Of a DNA stretch of 36,870 nucleotides, positions 21,270-30,820 are shown one piece after another. The position numbers and the translations under genes were made by a program. Numbering within the stretch: the stretch's first letter is position 1; each line of letters opens with the position of its first letter. The DNA lies in NCBI GenBank assembly GCA_007694015.1, contig RECO01000094.1, positions 1 through 36,870 of the forward strand. Reading direction: 5' to 3'. The stretch comes from Geminicoccaceae bacterium (GTDB lineage: Bacteria > Pseudomonadota > Alphaproteobacteria > Geminicoccales > Geminicoccaceae). The notes below the pieces were generated by a model, which made no database searches, was not told the DNA's origin, and worked only from the letters and a program-made list of their open reading frames with translations.

Positions 21270-22570
21270 TGGCCATCGTCTACGTCGTCGGCGCCGGCCT
21301 CGCGGGGCTGGCCGCGGCTACGGCGGCCGCGGCAGCCGGCCGCCACGTCGTGCTGCTGGAGATGGCCCGCCATGCGGGGGGGCGCTGTCGGACATTCCAC
21401 GACCCGACGCTCGATCGCCGGATCGACAACGGCAATCACCTGATCCTCTCCGGCAATGGCGACGTGACCCGCTATCTGGACCGCATCGGCGGCAGGGGTC
21501 GCTTGATCGAACTCGCCCCCGCCCGCTTTCCCTTCGTCGATCTGACGACCGGGGAGCGGTGGACGGTGGCCCCCAATGCCGGGCCCGTTCCCTGGTGGTT
21601 ACTGGCGAAAGGCCGCCGTCCCAAGGGGGCAGACCTGGTCTCGTTGTTGCGCGGCGCGAAGTTCTTGACCGCCGGCAGCGAAGCGCGGGTGGCCGACCTG
21701 TTGCCGGCGGACGATCCCGCGTTCCGGCGTTTTTGGGAACCGCTCGCGGTCGGCGTCTTGAACACCAGGGCCGAGGCAGGGGCAGCCACGCTATTGCGCC
21801 CGGTCCTCTTGGAGACCTTCGCGAAGGGCGAGGCCCATTGCCGACCTTTGCTTGCCACCACCGGGCTCGGCGACGCCTTGGTCGAGCCCGCAGTGGAGCA
21901 GTTGCGACGCCAGGGGGCTTCAGTCCATTTCGGGGCCCGGGTCGAGGCCCTGAGCTTCGCGGGTGAGCGGGTGACGGGGCTGCGCAGCGCCGGCGCTTGG
22001 CTGCCGCTCGAAGCCCATGATGCGCTGGTTCTGGCAACCCCACCTTGGGCGACCGCGGCACTGGTTCCCGGTCTGACCGGCCCGATGGCCTTTGCGCCGA
22101 TCTTGAACGTGCACTTCAAAATCGATCGATTGCACGTTGAAAGACCGAGCTTGTTGGGTGTCATCGGCGGTCTGACCCAGTGGGTTTTCCGACGCCACGA
22201 CGTGGCCGCGGTAACGGTCAGTGCGGCCGAAGCCGTGATCGACGAGCCGGCTGACCGCTTGGCCGCAAGCATCTGGCCGGAGGTGCGGACCGCACTCGAG
22301 CTTTCGCCGGCGCTGCCGGTGCCGCCTTTTCGCCTGGTGAAAGAACGTCGGGCCACGCCCGTGCAGACCCCCCGAGCGGCAGCGCAACGGTGGCAACCCC
22401 GCACCGCTTGGTCCAATCTGACGCTCGCCGGCGACTGGACGGCGACGGGTCTGCCGGCCACCATCGAAAGTGCGGTGCGCAGTGGCCACGTTGCCGCACA
22501 ACTGCTAATGAAGAGGTCGCATGCTGCATTGCAGCAGGAGGCGCTCGCCGTCGCGGGCCAGCGGCCCTGA
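21269..22570 (+). CDS. hpnE: Hydroxysqualene dehydroxylase HpnE
   Basis: A 433-residue FAD-dependent amine-oxidase-family enzyme that reduces hydroxysqualene to squalene. The dinucleotide-binding motif VVGAGLAGLAAATAAA is at the very N-terminus, followed by the second FAD signature GGRCRTFHD. The C-terminal FAD contact is LAGDWTATGLPATIESAVRSG. It completes the HpnC-HpnD-HpnE set in the order hpnC-hpnB-hpnD-hpnE. The ATG overlaps the hpnD stop. Confidence 0.94.
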   Translation: MAIVYVVGAGLAGLAAATAAAAAGRHVVLLEMARHAGGRCRTFHDPTLDRRIDNGNHLILSGNGDVTRYLDRIGGRGRLIELAPARFPFVDLTTGERWTVAPNAGPVPWWLLAKGRRPKGADLVSLLRGAKFLTAGSEARVADLLPADDPAFRRFWEPLAVGVLNTRAEAGAATLLRPVLLETFAKGEAHCRPLLATTGLGDALVEPAVEQLRRQGASVHFGARVEALSFAGERVTGLRSAGAWLPLEAHDALVLATPPWATAALVPGLTGPMAFAPILNVHFKIDRLHVERPSLLGVIGGLTQWVFRRHDVAAVTVSAAEAVIDEPADRLAASIWPEVRTALELSPALPVPPFRLVKERRATPVQTPRAAAQRWQPRTAWSNLTLAGDWTATGLPATIESAVRSGHVAAQLLMKRSHAALQQEALAVAGQRP

Positions 22571-22581
22571 ACGCCGAACCC

Positions 22582-24519
22582 ATGGGATTTGCCTTGTTGT
22601 TGGAACCATCGACGAACGAGCTGTTGCAACGCGTCGACAGCGTGGTGGAGGACGCCGCCACCGCTTTGGAGCAACGCCAGAAGGCCGATGGGCATTGGGT
22701 GTTCGCACTGGAGGCCGATGCGACGATCAGTAGCGAGTACATCATGCTCGAGCACTTCCTCGACCAGATCGACGAGGCGCTCGAGGCCGATCTGGCGGTC
22801 TATGTCCGCAGCCTACAGGGAGATCACGGCGGCTGGCCGCTGTTCCACGGCGGCGAGTTCAACATCAGCGCGAGCGTCAAGGCGTATTTCGCGCTGAAGC
22901 TCTTCGGCGATCCGGTGGATGCGCCGCATATGGTGCGCGCTCGCGAAGCCATTCTGGCGGCGGGCGGGGCGGCGCGATCGAACGTCTTCACGCTCTACAG
23001 CCTGGCCCTGTTCGAGCAGGTACCCTGGCGGGCGGTGCCGACCATGCCGGTCGAACTGATGCTCATGCCACGCTGGTTCCCGGCCAATATGTGGGCGTTC
23101 TCCTACTGGTCACGCACGGTCATCGCACCATTGCTGGTGGTCTCGGCCTTGAAGCCGAAGGCCCGGAACCCACGCCGCGTCGATATCCGCGAGTTGTTCG
23201 TGACGGCACCCGAGGCCGAGCAGGATTATATCCGTAATCCCACCGGCACGCGAATCGGCGAAGCCTTCTTGCTGCTCGACAAGATCTTGAAGGTGGCGGA
23301 GCCGCGCTTCTCGAAGCGGCTGCGCAAGCGGGCGATCGACCGCGCCGTCGACTTCATCGTCGAGCGGCTCAATGGCGAAGAAGGCGTCGGCGCCATTTTT
23401 CCGGCCATGGCCAATACCGTGATGGCCTTTGCGGCCTTGGGGCAGGGGCCCGATCATCCCCAACGCGCGCTGGCGATGCGGGCGGTGCAAAAGCTCGTCA
23501 CCGTGGACGACCAGGGGCGGCGCTTTTGCCAGCCCTGTGTGTCGCCGGTGTGGGACACGGCGTTGAGCCTGCACGCCCTGGCCGAGGCGGGTGCAGGCGT
23601 TGATGCACGGGCGACGGCTTGGCTGCGCGCCAAGCAGGTGCTCGACGTCAAGGGCGACTGGGCCGTGCAACGGCCGGACGTGCGGCCGGGTGGCTGGGCG
23701 TTCGAATACGACAACCCGCATTACCCCGATATCGACGACACCGCCCTGATCGGCATGGCGCTCGACCGCGCCAAGGACCCGTCGAACGACGAGGCCATTC
23801 AACGGGCCGCGGAGTGGGTGTTGGGCCTACAGAGCGCCAATGGCGGTTGGGGTGCGTTCGATGCCGACAACACGCGCTACTACCTGAACCACATCCCCTT
23901 CGCCGACCACGGCGCCTTGCTCGACCCGCCGACGGCCGACGTCACCGCCCGCTGCCTCGGCTTTCTGGCCCAGATCGGCTACGATGCGACGCATCCGGCG
24001 GTGGCGCGGGGGCTCGACTATCTGCGCCGGGAGCAGGAGCCGGACGGCAGTTGGTTCGGCCGCTGGGGGACCAACTACGTCTACGGCACGTGGTCGGTCT
24101 TGAGTGCCTTGAACGCGCTGCAGGTGCCGAAGGACGATCCTGCCGTGCGCCGCGCCGTGGCCTATCTGCTCTCCCAGCAGCGCACGGACGGCGGCTGGGG
24201 CGAAGATGGCGCCACCTACTTTGCGGACCGGCGGGGTGAGGCCAAGGCGTCGACCCCGTCACAGACGGCCTGGGCCTTGATGGGGCTGATGGCGGCAGGG
24301 GCCACGGCCGAACCCGCGGTGGCCAGGGGCGTGCGTTTTCTGGTCGATCACCCGCGGGAGGGTTCGGAGTGGGAGGAGCCGTGGCACACGGCCGTCGGCT
24401 TCCCGCGCATTTTTTACCTCCGCTACCACGGCTACCGGCACGTTTTTCCGCTCTGGGCGCTGGCACGCTACCGCAACCTCGTCCGCAGCAATGCCGGCGA
24501 GGTGGCCTACGGCATCTGA
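22582..24519 (+). CDS. shc: Squalene-hopene cyclase
   Basis: A 645-residue monotopic membrane enzyme that cyclises squalene to hopene and diplopterol. I chose the ATG at 22582, 11 bp after hpnE; the upstream extension is hpnE read in another frame. The catalytic protonating motif is DIDDTAL at Asp383-Asp386 (the DxDD motif). Several QW repeats are visible, e.g. LQSANGGWGAFD, REQEPDGSWFGRWG and QQRTDGGWGEDG. The end FYLRYHGYRHVFPLWAL is typical. It is also called hpnF. The length fits bacterial SHC. Confidence 0.97.
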   Translation: MGFALLLEPSTNELLQRVDSVVEDAATALEQRQKADGHWVFALEADATISSEYIMLEHFLDQIDEALEADLAVYVRSLQGDHGGWPLFHGGEFNISASVKAYFALKLFGDPVDAPHMVRAREAILAAGGAARSNVFTLYSLALFEQVPWRAVPTMPVELMLMPRWFPANMWAFSYWSRTVIAPLLVVSALKPKARNPRRVDIRELFVTAPEAEQDYIRNPTGTRIGEAFLLLDKILKVAEPRFSKRLRKRAIDRAVDFIVERLNGEEGVGAIFPAMANTVMAFAALGQGPDHPQRALAMRAVQKLVTVDDQGRRFCQPCVSPVWDTALSLHALAEAGAGVDARATAWLRAKQVLDVKGDWAVQRPDVRPGGWAFEYDNPHYPDIDDTALIGMALDRAKDPSNDEAIQRAAEWVLGLQSANGGWGAFDADNTRYYLNHIPFADHGALLDPPTADVTARCLGFLAQIGYDATHPAVARGLDYLRREQEPDGSWFGRWGTNYVYGTWSVLSALNALQVPKDDPAVRRAVAYLLSQQRTDGGWGEDGATYFADRRGEAKASTPSQTAWALMGLMAAGATAEPAVARGVRFLVDHPREGSEWEEPWHTAVGFPRIFYLRYHGYRHVFPLWALARYRNLVRSNAGEVAYGI

Positions 24520-24524
24520 GGTCC

Positions 24525-25196
24525 ATGCGGCTCGGCATCGTCTCCGGGCTGGAACGCGAGCGCCGGGCCTGCGCGCGCGGCTGGGGCCATGGCTACACGG
24601 CGGAGGCGCCGCTCTACGGCGTTGGCATGGGGCCGGAGGCGGCGGCGGGTGCGACGCGTGACCTGATCGAACGCGGCGTCTCATTGATCGTCAGCTTCGG
24701 TCTCGCCGGTGCCCTGGAGCCGCGGCTGCGGCCGGGCAGTTTGGTCGTTCCCGCTGAGGTGGGTGACGGCGCCACCAGCTATCCGGTTGCGTCGGCGCCG
24801 CTGCGCGCGGCCCTGGAAGGCGAGGGGGGACGGCTTTTGAGTGTGGCCGTCCCTTTGGTCGACCCCGACGCCAAGCTCGATGCGGCCGTCAAGGGCTTCG
24901 ACGCTGTCGACATGGAGAGCTTCGCCGCCGCCGACGTGGCGCACGCGGCCGGCGTCCGCTTTCTCGCGGTGCGCGCCATTAGCGATCCGGCGCGCCGCCC
25001 GCTACCGCACGTGGCCCGGGTCGCGGTCGGCGCCAACGGCAAGCTCCGCCCGCTCGCCATCGCCGCGGCCTTGACCGGCCGGCCCGGCGATTGGCCGTTG
25101 GTGTGGCGGACGGCCCTGGATGTCCGCGCGGCCGAGGCGAGCCTAAGACGCGCGGCGGCGACGCTCGCGCGTCTCACCGGGCAGGGGCTGCTCTAG
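24525..25196 (+). CDS. hpnG: HpnG, adenosylhopane nucleosidase/phosphorylase
   Basis: A 223-residue member of the nucleoside phosphorylase (MTAN/PNP) superfamily. HpnG removes adenine from adenosylhopane on the way to bacteriohopanetetrol. Visible are [13 protein letters not shown] at the start, [23 protein letters not shown] and the nucleoside-site [15 protein letters not shown], followed by [11 protein letters not shown]. The ATG lies 5 bp after the shc stop. The last 54 bases overlap the 3' end of hpnH on the opposite strand. Confidence 0.93.
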   Translation: MRLGIVSGLERERRACARGWGHGYTAEAPLYGVGMGPEAAAGATRDLIERGVSLIVSFGLAGALEPRLRPGSLVVPAEVGDGATSYPVASAPLRAALEGEGGRLLSVAVPLVDPDAKLDAAVKGFDAVDMESFAAADVAHAAGVRFLAVRAISDPARRPLPHVARVAVGANGKLRPLAIAAALTGRPGDWPLVWRTALDVRAAEASLRRAAATLARLTGQGLL

Positions 25197-26285
25197 CGCC
25201 TTCTGCACGTGGCGCTCGAACACGTAATCGGCCGGGCGCTGCTGCGACAGGTCGATGTCAGGGACCATCGGCTTTTCGGTCTGGATGCCGCGCCAAGCCA
25301 CGGCGAGCGCCTTCCACGGCTTGGCGATGGTGTCGTTCACCGCCGTCGGCTCGTAGCCGCAGTGGACCATGCAATCGGCGCATTTCTCGTAAGCACCCGT
25401 GCCGTAGCGGTCCCACTCGGTTGTTTCCATGAGTTCTTTGAAGGTCTCCGCATAGCCTTCACCGACCAAATAGCACGGACGCTGCCAACCGAAGATGTTG
25501 CGGGTCGGATTGCCCCACGGCGTGCAGCGATAGTCCTGGTTGCCCGCAAGGAAATCCAGATAGAGCGAGGACTGGTTGAAGACCCACTTTTTGCCCGTGT
25601 TGCGACGGAAAACATCGCGAAACAGGTTGCGGGTTTGTTGCCGGTTCAAGAAATGTTGCTGGTCGGGAGCGCGTTCGTAAGCATAACCCGGAGACACGGT
25701 GATGCCCTCGACGCCGAGCGTCATGCAGTAGTCAAAGAAGGCAGCAACCCGTTCCGCATCGGCATTGTTGAACAGGGTGCAGTTGATCGTCACCCGAAAG
25801 CCGCGATCGCGGGCGGCTTCGATCGCCCGCACGGCGCGCTCGAACACGCCGTCCTGGCAGACCGACTTGTCGTGCTCTTCCTTCAGGCCATCCAGATGGA
25901 CGGAGAAGGTCAGGTAGACGCTGGGCGTAAACTGCTCCAGCTTCTTTTCCAGCAGCAGCGCGTTGGTGCAGAGGTAGACGAATTTCTTGCGGGCGACGAT
26001 GCCGGCAACGATGTCCTTGATGCCGGGGTGCAAGAGCGGCTCACCGCCAGGGATCGAAACGATCGGCGCGCCGCACTCGTCGACCGCCGCCAAGCAGTCC
26101 GCGACGCTCAAATGCCGGTCCAGGATCGGCTTCGGGTAATCGATCTTGCCGCAGCCGGCGCAGGCCAGGTTGCAGCGGAACAGCGGTTCCAGCATCAGCA
26201 CCAACGGGTAGCGCTTTCGGCCGCGGAGCTTTTGCTTGACGATGTAGCCGCCGACGCGAAGCTGTTGGATCAAGGGGATCGACAA
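25143..26285 (-). CDS. hpnH: HpnH, adenosyl-hopene transferase (radical SAM)
   Basis: A 380-residue radical-SAM enzyme that joins 5'-deoxyadenosyl to hopene, the first step of side-chain extension. The [4Fe-4S] motif CNLACAGC places cysteines at 38, 42 and 45. Family features include [30 protein letters not shown] and [13 protein letters not shown], and a C-terminal cysteine-bearing region [15 protein letters not shown]. The start is a TTG with GAGGT upstream; [14 protein letters not shown] matches the usual HpnH N-terminus. It converges on hpnG and diverges from polA, so it has its own promoter. Confidence 0.96.
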   Translation of the reverse strand: MSIPLIQQLRVGGYIVKQKLRGRKRYPLVLMLEPLFRCNLACAGCGKIDYPKPILDRHLSVADCLAAVDECGAPIVSIPGGEPLLHPGIKDIVAGIVARKKFVYLCTNALLLEKKLEQFTPSVYLTFSVHLDGLKEEHDKSVCQDGVFERAVRAIEAARDRGFRVTINCTLFNNADAERVAAFFDYCMTLGVEGITVSPGYAYERAPDQQHFLNRQQTRNLFRDVFRRNTGKKWVFNQSSLYLDFLAGNQDYRCTPWGNPTRNIFGWQRPCYLVGEGYAETFKELMETTEWDRYGTGAYEKCADCMVHCGYEPTAVNDTIAKPWKALAVAWRGIQTEKPMVPDIDLSQQRPADYVFERHVQKALEQPLPGETRERRRRAS

Positions 26286-26530
26286 GGGCGCTGACCTCGA
26301 GCAGGGGGATGCGTCAGGACACCCAACACGAAGCGCCGGCCCAGCGCAACCGCAGCATTGTCACGGCTCCCAGGAGCAATACGCGAGGATACGGGAAGCG
26401 ATATTATGACAAATCATAGAGCTCCCGGTAGAGGCCGTTTTCAAGAGCCAACTTCCCGGTTGACCGTTGCCAACGGGCCACGACCGCGTCGGCATTTGGC
26501 GGCGCCCCGACTTGGCGCTACATCGTCGCC
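26286..26530. promoter_or_regulatory. hpnH-polA divergent intergenic region
   Basis: A 245-bp gap that must hold both promoters. A locally AT-rich patch around 26400-26420 contains TATTATGACAAATC (26402-26415), whose reverse complement GATTTGTCATAATA occurs exactly at 31129-31142, with a near match at 7543. The patch also forms TATGA-TTTG-TCATA, a short perfect dyad on the minus strand, an operator-like shape about 117 bp from hpnH and 115 bp from polA. No convincing -10/-35 pair was found. Confidence 0.4.
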
Positions 26531-29248
26531 ATGACCGACACAGCACCCCGCCTGCTCCTCGTCGATGGCTCCGGCTACATCTTCCGGGCCTTCTTCGCCC
26601 TGCCGCCGATGACCCGGCCCGACGGCACCCCCGTCAACGCCGTGTATGGCTTTTGCAACATGCTCTGGCGGCTGATGCAGGACCGCCCCAACGACCACAT
26701 CCTCGTCGTGTTCGATGCCTCAGGCGAGAGCTTCAGGAACGAGATCTACGACCAGTACAAGGCGAACCGGGAAGAAGCGCCCGAAGACCTGAAGCCGCAG
26801 ATGGCGATCGTCCGCGAGGCGGTGGACGCCTTCGGCCTGCCGCACATCGAGCAAATCGGCTTCGAGGCCGACGACCTCATCGCCACCTATGCGCGCTTGG
26901 CCAAGGCCGCAGGCGAGCCCGTGCAGATCGTCTCCTCCGACAAGGACCTGATGCAGCTCATCGGCCCTGGCGTCACCATGTGGGACCCGATGAAGAACCG
27001 CGACGTCGACGACGCCGTGGTGAAGGATCGCTTCCACGTCACACCGGACAAGGTGCGCGACGTGTTGGCGCTGGCCGGCGACAGCTCGGACAACGTCCCG
27101 GGCGTGCCCGGTATCGGCGCCAAGACGGCGGCGCAATTGTTGGAGCAGTTCGGCGACCTCGAAACCCTCCTCGCCAACGCCCCGAGCATCAAGCAGCCGA
27201 AGCGCCGCCAGACCCTGATCGACTTCGCCGACCAGGCGCGGCTGTCGCAAAAGCTCGTGACACTCAAGGACGACGTGCCGGTCGAATTGCCGCTGGACGC
27301 GTTGAAGCGTCCCGCCTTCGACTCCGCCAAGGCCAAGGCATTCCTCGACGTCAACGACTTCAAGTCGCTGAAGAACCGCATCGACCAGGCGGTCGGCGAA
27401 GCGGCGGCGACAATCGAGGCCATCGCCGGCGAGATCGAAACCGTGCTCATCCAGGACCTCGAGGCGCTGGAGGGCTGGCTCGCCGCTGCCGACCGGGCGG
27501 GGGTGCTCGCCCTCGACGTCGAGACCACGTCGTTGAACGTCGCCGCCGCCGAACTGGTTGGGGTGTCGCTCGCCATCGAACCCGGCAAGGGCGCCTACCT
27601 GCCGCTGCAGCATAAGGACGAGTTCGGCCACCTCGTTGCCGGCCAGGTCGACCTGGAAGAGGCCCTGGCCAGGCTGCGCGCCCCGCTCGCCGAGGGCGCC
27701 ATCCTCAAGGTGCTGCACAACGCCAAATACGACCTCGCCGTGCTGGCCCGCTACGGCCTGCCCGTGCAGCCGATCGACGACACCATGCTGCTTTCCTACG
27801 TCCTCGACGGTGCCGCCCACGGCCATGGCATGGACGAGCTGGCCCGCCGCCATCTGCAGCACGAGACCATCCCGTTCGAGGCCGTCTGCGGCAAGGGCAA
27901 GAGCCAGATCACCTTCGACCAAGCGCCGATCGAGAAGGCCGCCGCCTACGCCGCCGAGGACGCCGAGGTCACGCTCCGCCTCTGGCGCCAGCTCAAGGCC
28001 CGGCTGGTGCACGAGCACCAGGTCGGTGTCTACGAAACCCTGGAACGCCCCCTGCCCCCGATCATCGCCGCGATGGAGACCGCGGGTGTCCTGGTCGACA
28101 CCGACATTCTGAAGCGGCTCACCGCCGACTTTACCCAGCGCATGGCCCAGCTCGAGGACGAAGCGACCAAGCTCGCGGGGCGCCCCTTCAACCTGGGCTC
28201 ACCCAAGCAACTCGGCGAAGTCCTGTTCGACGAACTCGGCCTCGGCGGCTCCGGGAAGAAGACCAAGACCGGCAGTCACGCCACCGGCGCCGAGGTCTTG
28301 GAGGAACTCGCCGCCCAAGGCCACGAGTTGCCCCGCGTCGTGCTCGACTGGCGCCAGCTGCAGAAGCTCACCCGCACCTACACCGAAGCCCTGGTCGACG
28401 AGGTGCAGCCCACGACCGGGCGCATCCACACCTCCTACATGCTGGCATCCACCTCCACCGGCCGGCTGAGTTCGACCGACCCGAACCTCCAGAACATCCC
28501 CATCCGCACCGAGGAAGGCCGGAAAATCCGCACCGCCTTCATCGCCGCCGACGGCCACGCCCTGGTCTCCGCCGACTACTCCCAGGTGGAGTTGCGCATT
28601 CTCGCCCACATCGCCGACATCGGTCCCTTGAAGGACGCCTTTGCCAACGACGTCGACATCCACAGCGTCACCGCCGCCGAAATGTTCGACGTGCCGGTGG
28701 ATCAGGTGTCGGGCGAGCTCCGCCGCCGCGCCAAGACCATCAACTACGGCATCATCTACGGCATCGGTGCCTGGGGCCTCGCCACCCGCCTCGGCATCGA
28801 CCAGGCCGACGCCAAAGCCTTCATCGCCCGCTATTTCGAACGCTACCCCGGCATCAAGGCCTATATGGACCGGGTCAAGGACGAGGCCCGCACCCATGGT
28901 GCGGTCCGCACCCTCTTCGGCCGGCGCTGCGTCATCCCCGAGATCAACACCAAGGTCGTTGCCCGCCGCGCCTACGCCGAGCGCCAAGCCATCAACGCCC
29001 CGATCCAAGGCTCCGCTGCCGACATCATGAAACGCGCCATGATCCGCGTCGACCGCCGGCTGCGCCAGGACGAGAGCAAGGCGCGCCTGCTCCTCCAGGT
29101 CCACGACGAACTGGTTCTCGAAGTGCCGAAGGACGAAGTCGTCGCCACCACCGACCTCCTCCGCCACGAAATGGCCAACGCCGCCGCGCTCTCCGTCCCC
29201 CTCGTCGTCGACGTCGGCCACGGCACCAACTGGGACGCCGCGCACTGA
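26531..29248 (+). CDS. polA: DNA polymerase I
   Basis: A 905-residue polymerase used in Okazaki-fragment processing and repair. The N-terminal 5'-3' exonuclease (about 1-290) has LLLVDGSGYIFRAFFALPP, VSSDKDLMQL and the helix-hairpin GDSSDNVPGVPGIGAKTA. The 3'-5' proofreading domain is intact, with LALDVETTSLN (Asp329, Glu331) and HNAKYDLAVLARYG. The polymerase domain has SADYSQVELR (Asp682), the O-helix RRRAKTINYGIIYG and motif C VHDELVLEV (Asp859). Complete. It is transcribed divergently from hpnH, and about 200 bp separate it from the next gene. Confidence 0.98.
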   Translation: MTDTAPRLLLVDGSGYIFRAFFALPPMTRPDGTPVNAVYGFCNMLWRLMQDRPNDHILVVFDASGESFRNEIYDQYKANREEAPEDLKPQMAIVREAVDAFGLPHIEQIGFEADDLIATYARLAKAAGEPVQIVSSDKDLMQLIGPGVTMWDPMKNRDVDDAVVKDRFHVTPDKVRDVLALAGDSSDNVPGVPGIGAKTAAQLLEQFGDLETLLANAPSIKQPKRRQTLIDFADQARLSQKLVTLKDDVPVELPLDALKRPAFDSAKAKAFLDVNDFKSLKNRIDQAVGEAAATIEAIAGEIETVLIQDLEALEGWLAAADRAGVLALDVETTSLNVAAAELVGVSLAIEPGKGAYLPLQHKDEFGHLVAGQVDLEEALARLRAPLAEGAILKVLHNAKYDLAVLARYGLPVQPIDDTMLLSYVLDGAAHGHGMDELARRHLQHETIPFEAVCGKGKSQITFDQAPIEKAAAYAAEDAEVTLRLWRQLKARLVHEHQVGVYETLERPLPPIIAAMETAGVLVDTDILKRLTADFTQRMAQLEDEATKLAGRPFNLGSPKQLGEVLFDELGLGGSGKKTKTGSHATGAEVLEELAAQGHELPRVVLDWRQLQKLTRTYTEALVDEVQPTTGRIHTSYMLASTSTGRLSSTDPNLQNIPIRTEEGRKIRTAFIAADGHALVSADYSQVELRILAHIADIGPLKDAFANDVDIHSVTAAEMFDVPVDQVSGELRRRAKTINYGIIYGIGAWGLATRLGIDQADAKAFIARYFERYPGIKAYMDRVKDEARTHGAVRTLFGRRCVIPEINTKVVARRAYAERQAINAPIQGSAADIMKRAMIRVDRRLRQDESKARLLLQVHDELVLEVPKDEVVATTDLLRHEMANAAALSVPLVVDVGHGTNWDAAH

Positions 29249-29385
29249 GGGCGGCCGGCCGGTCGCGTCCGCCATGCTCGACGCAGCTGCGCCGCCAGCA
29301 TCGCCAAAGCGCCCCATCGACAGCCCCTGCACCCCGCCCACCGTCCTCGTTGCCTTGCTTTTTTTTGCTCGCAACGTCTTTGGCA

Positions 29386-29405
29386 GTTCCCACCACCGTG
29401 GGAAC
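29386..29405. promoter_or_regulatory. Perfect dyad upstream of the glutamine-synthetase-like gene
   Basis: GTTCCCAC / GTGGGAAC forms an 8-bp perfect inverted repeat with a 4-base centre (CACC), 45 bp before the ATG at 29450. It follows a run of eight T (29350 region). It could be an operator, or a terminator/attenuator hairpin after polA; no T-tract follows it, so an operator is more likely. The rest of 29249-29449 holds nothing I can name. Confidence 0.35.
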
Positions 29406-29449
29406 ACGCCAACAATTCGTTTCAGCCCAATTACGAAATCGTTGAACTC

Positions 29450-30820
29450 ATGTCCCATCCGCTGGTCGCGCTGCCCGAAGACTTTGCCGCCGAATGTGCC
29501 GCCTTTACCGCCGTGCATGGTGCCGTCGAAACGATCGAGCTGTTGCTCGTGGACCTCAACGGCGTGGTCCGCGGCAAGTGGCTGCCGGCCGCGACGCTCG
29601 CCAAGCTGGCGCTGGAAGGCGCCCGCTTGCCGCGTTCCACCTTCGGGCTCGACATTTGGGGCGAGGACGTGGACGAAGCGGGCATTGCGCTGGCCACGGG
29701 CGACCCCGACGGCTTCTTGAAGCCGGCCCCCGGCACGCTGGTGCCGGTGCCCTGGGCGAAGCGGCCGACGGCGCAGCTGTTGACGTCGCTCTTGGAGCCG
29801 GATCAGCACACCCCCTGCCCGCTCGACCCCCGCCGCGTGCTGCAACGCGAGGTCGACGCCCTCGCCTCGTTGGGCTTCAAGCCGATGGTAGCGTTGGAGT
29901 TGGAGTTCTACCTCGTCACCGCCGAGGGCGACCACGCCCTGCCCCCGCCCGGCACGCCGACGCTCGGCTCGCAGCTCTACGACCTCGACGTGATGCGCAG
30001 CTTCTCCGATCTGTTGGAGGCGATGGCGGCCAACTGCGCCTGCCAGAACCTGCCGACCGAGACGGCGATCGCCGAGTTCGGCCCCGGTCAGTTCGAGATC
30101 AACCTGCACCACGTGGCGGATGCCGTGCGCGCCGCCGACCACGCCGTCCTGCTGCGCCGCTGCCTCAAGCAGACCGCGCGTGCCCACGGCCTCGACGTCA
30201 CCTTCATGGCCAAGCCCTATGGCGACCAGAGCGGCAGCGGCATGCACGTCCACGTCAGCCTGCTCGATGCGGACGATCGGCCGGTGTTCGCGGGCGAGGC
30301 GGACCGGCTCGCCCCGCCGCTCCGGGCCGCCATCGCCGGCGTGCTCGCCACCGCCGCCGACAACCAGCTGGTCTTTGCGCCCACGGCCAACGCCTATCGC
30401 CGCTTCCAGCAAAGCTCCTATGCCCCGCTGGTCGCCTGCTGGGGCTTCGACAATCGCAACGCCGCCGTCCGCGTGCCGGCAACCACCGGGCGGGCCGCAC
30501 GGTTGGAACATCGAGTGGCCGGGGCCGACGCCAATCCCTATCTGGTGGTGGCGGCGATCCTCGCCGGCGTGCGCCAAGGCTTGATCGAGAAGCGCAGCCT
30601 GGGCGCCCCGGTCGACGGCGACCGTGTCGCGCATGCCGGCTTTGCCTTTACCGACCGCTGGGGCGAAGCCATCCAGCGCTTTCGCGATGCGGATCATCCG
30701 CGCGGTTGGATGGAGGCGGAACCGCACCGCGCCTTCGTCACGGCCAAGGAAAAGGAGCGGGCGACCATGCTGACGAGGGTGAGCGATGTCGAATATGCCA
30801 CGTATCTGCGCCGCTTTTAG
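29450..30820 (+). CDS. Glutamine synthetase family protein (gamma-glutamylpolyamine synthetase-like)
   Basis: A 456-residue protein of the GS type I fold. The N-terminal beta-grasp has LLLVDLNGVVRGKWLP, the form seen in PuuA/GlnT-like enzymes rather than in GlnA. The catalytic domain shows ELEFYLV, AIAEFGPGQFEINLHH, the ATP/ammonium-site segment SGSGMHVHVSL and DNRNAAVRVPATTG, so catalysis looks intact. The missing GlnA-type adenylylation loop also argues against nitrogen-assimilation GS. The substrate is probably an amine or polyamine condensed with glutamate, inferred from family only. It may be regulated through the dyad at 29386. The last 35 bases overlap a small lipoprotein gene. Confidence 0.9.
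   Translation: MSHPLVALPEDFAAECAAFTAVHGAVETIELLLVDLNGVVRGKWLPAATLAKLALEGARLPRSTFGLDIWGEDVDEAGIALATGDPDGFLKPAPGTLVPVPWAKRPTAQLLTSLLEPDQHTPCPLDPRRVLQREVDALASLGFKPMVALELEFYLVTAEGDHALPPPGTPTLGSQLYDLDVMRSFSDLLEAMAANCACQNLPTETAIAEFGPGQFEINLHHVADAVRAADHAVLLRRCLKQTARAHGLDVTFMAKPYGDQSGSGMHVHVSLLDADDRPVFAGEADRLAPPLRAAIAGVLATAADNQLVFAPTANAYRRFQQSSYAPLVACWGFDNRNAAVRVPATTGRAARLEHRVAGADANPYLVVAAILAGVRQGLIEKRSLGAPVDGDRVAHAGFAFTDRWGEAIQRFRDADHPRGWMEAEPHRAFVTAKEKERATMLTRVSDVEYATYLRRF

Noticed and set aside
22390-22581. N-terminal extension of squalene-hopene cyclase
   Set aside because: These codons are hpnE out of frame; the family N-terminus begins close to the ATG at 22582.
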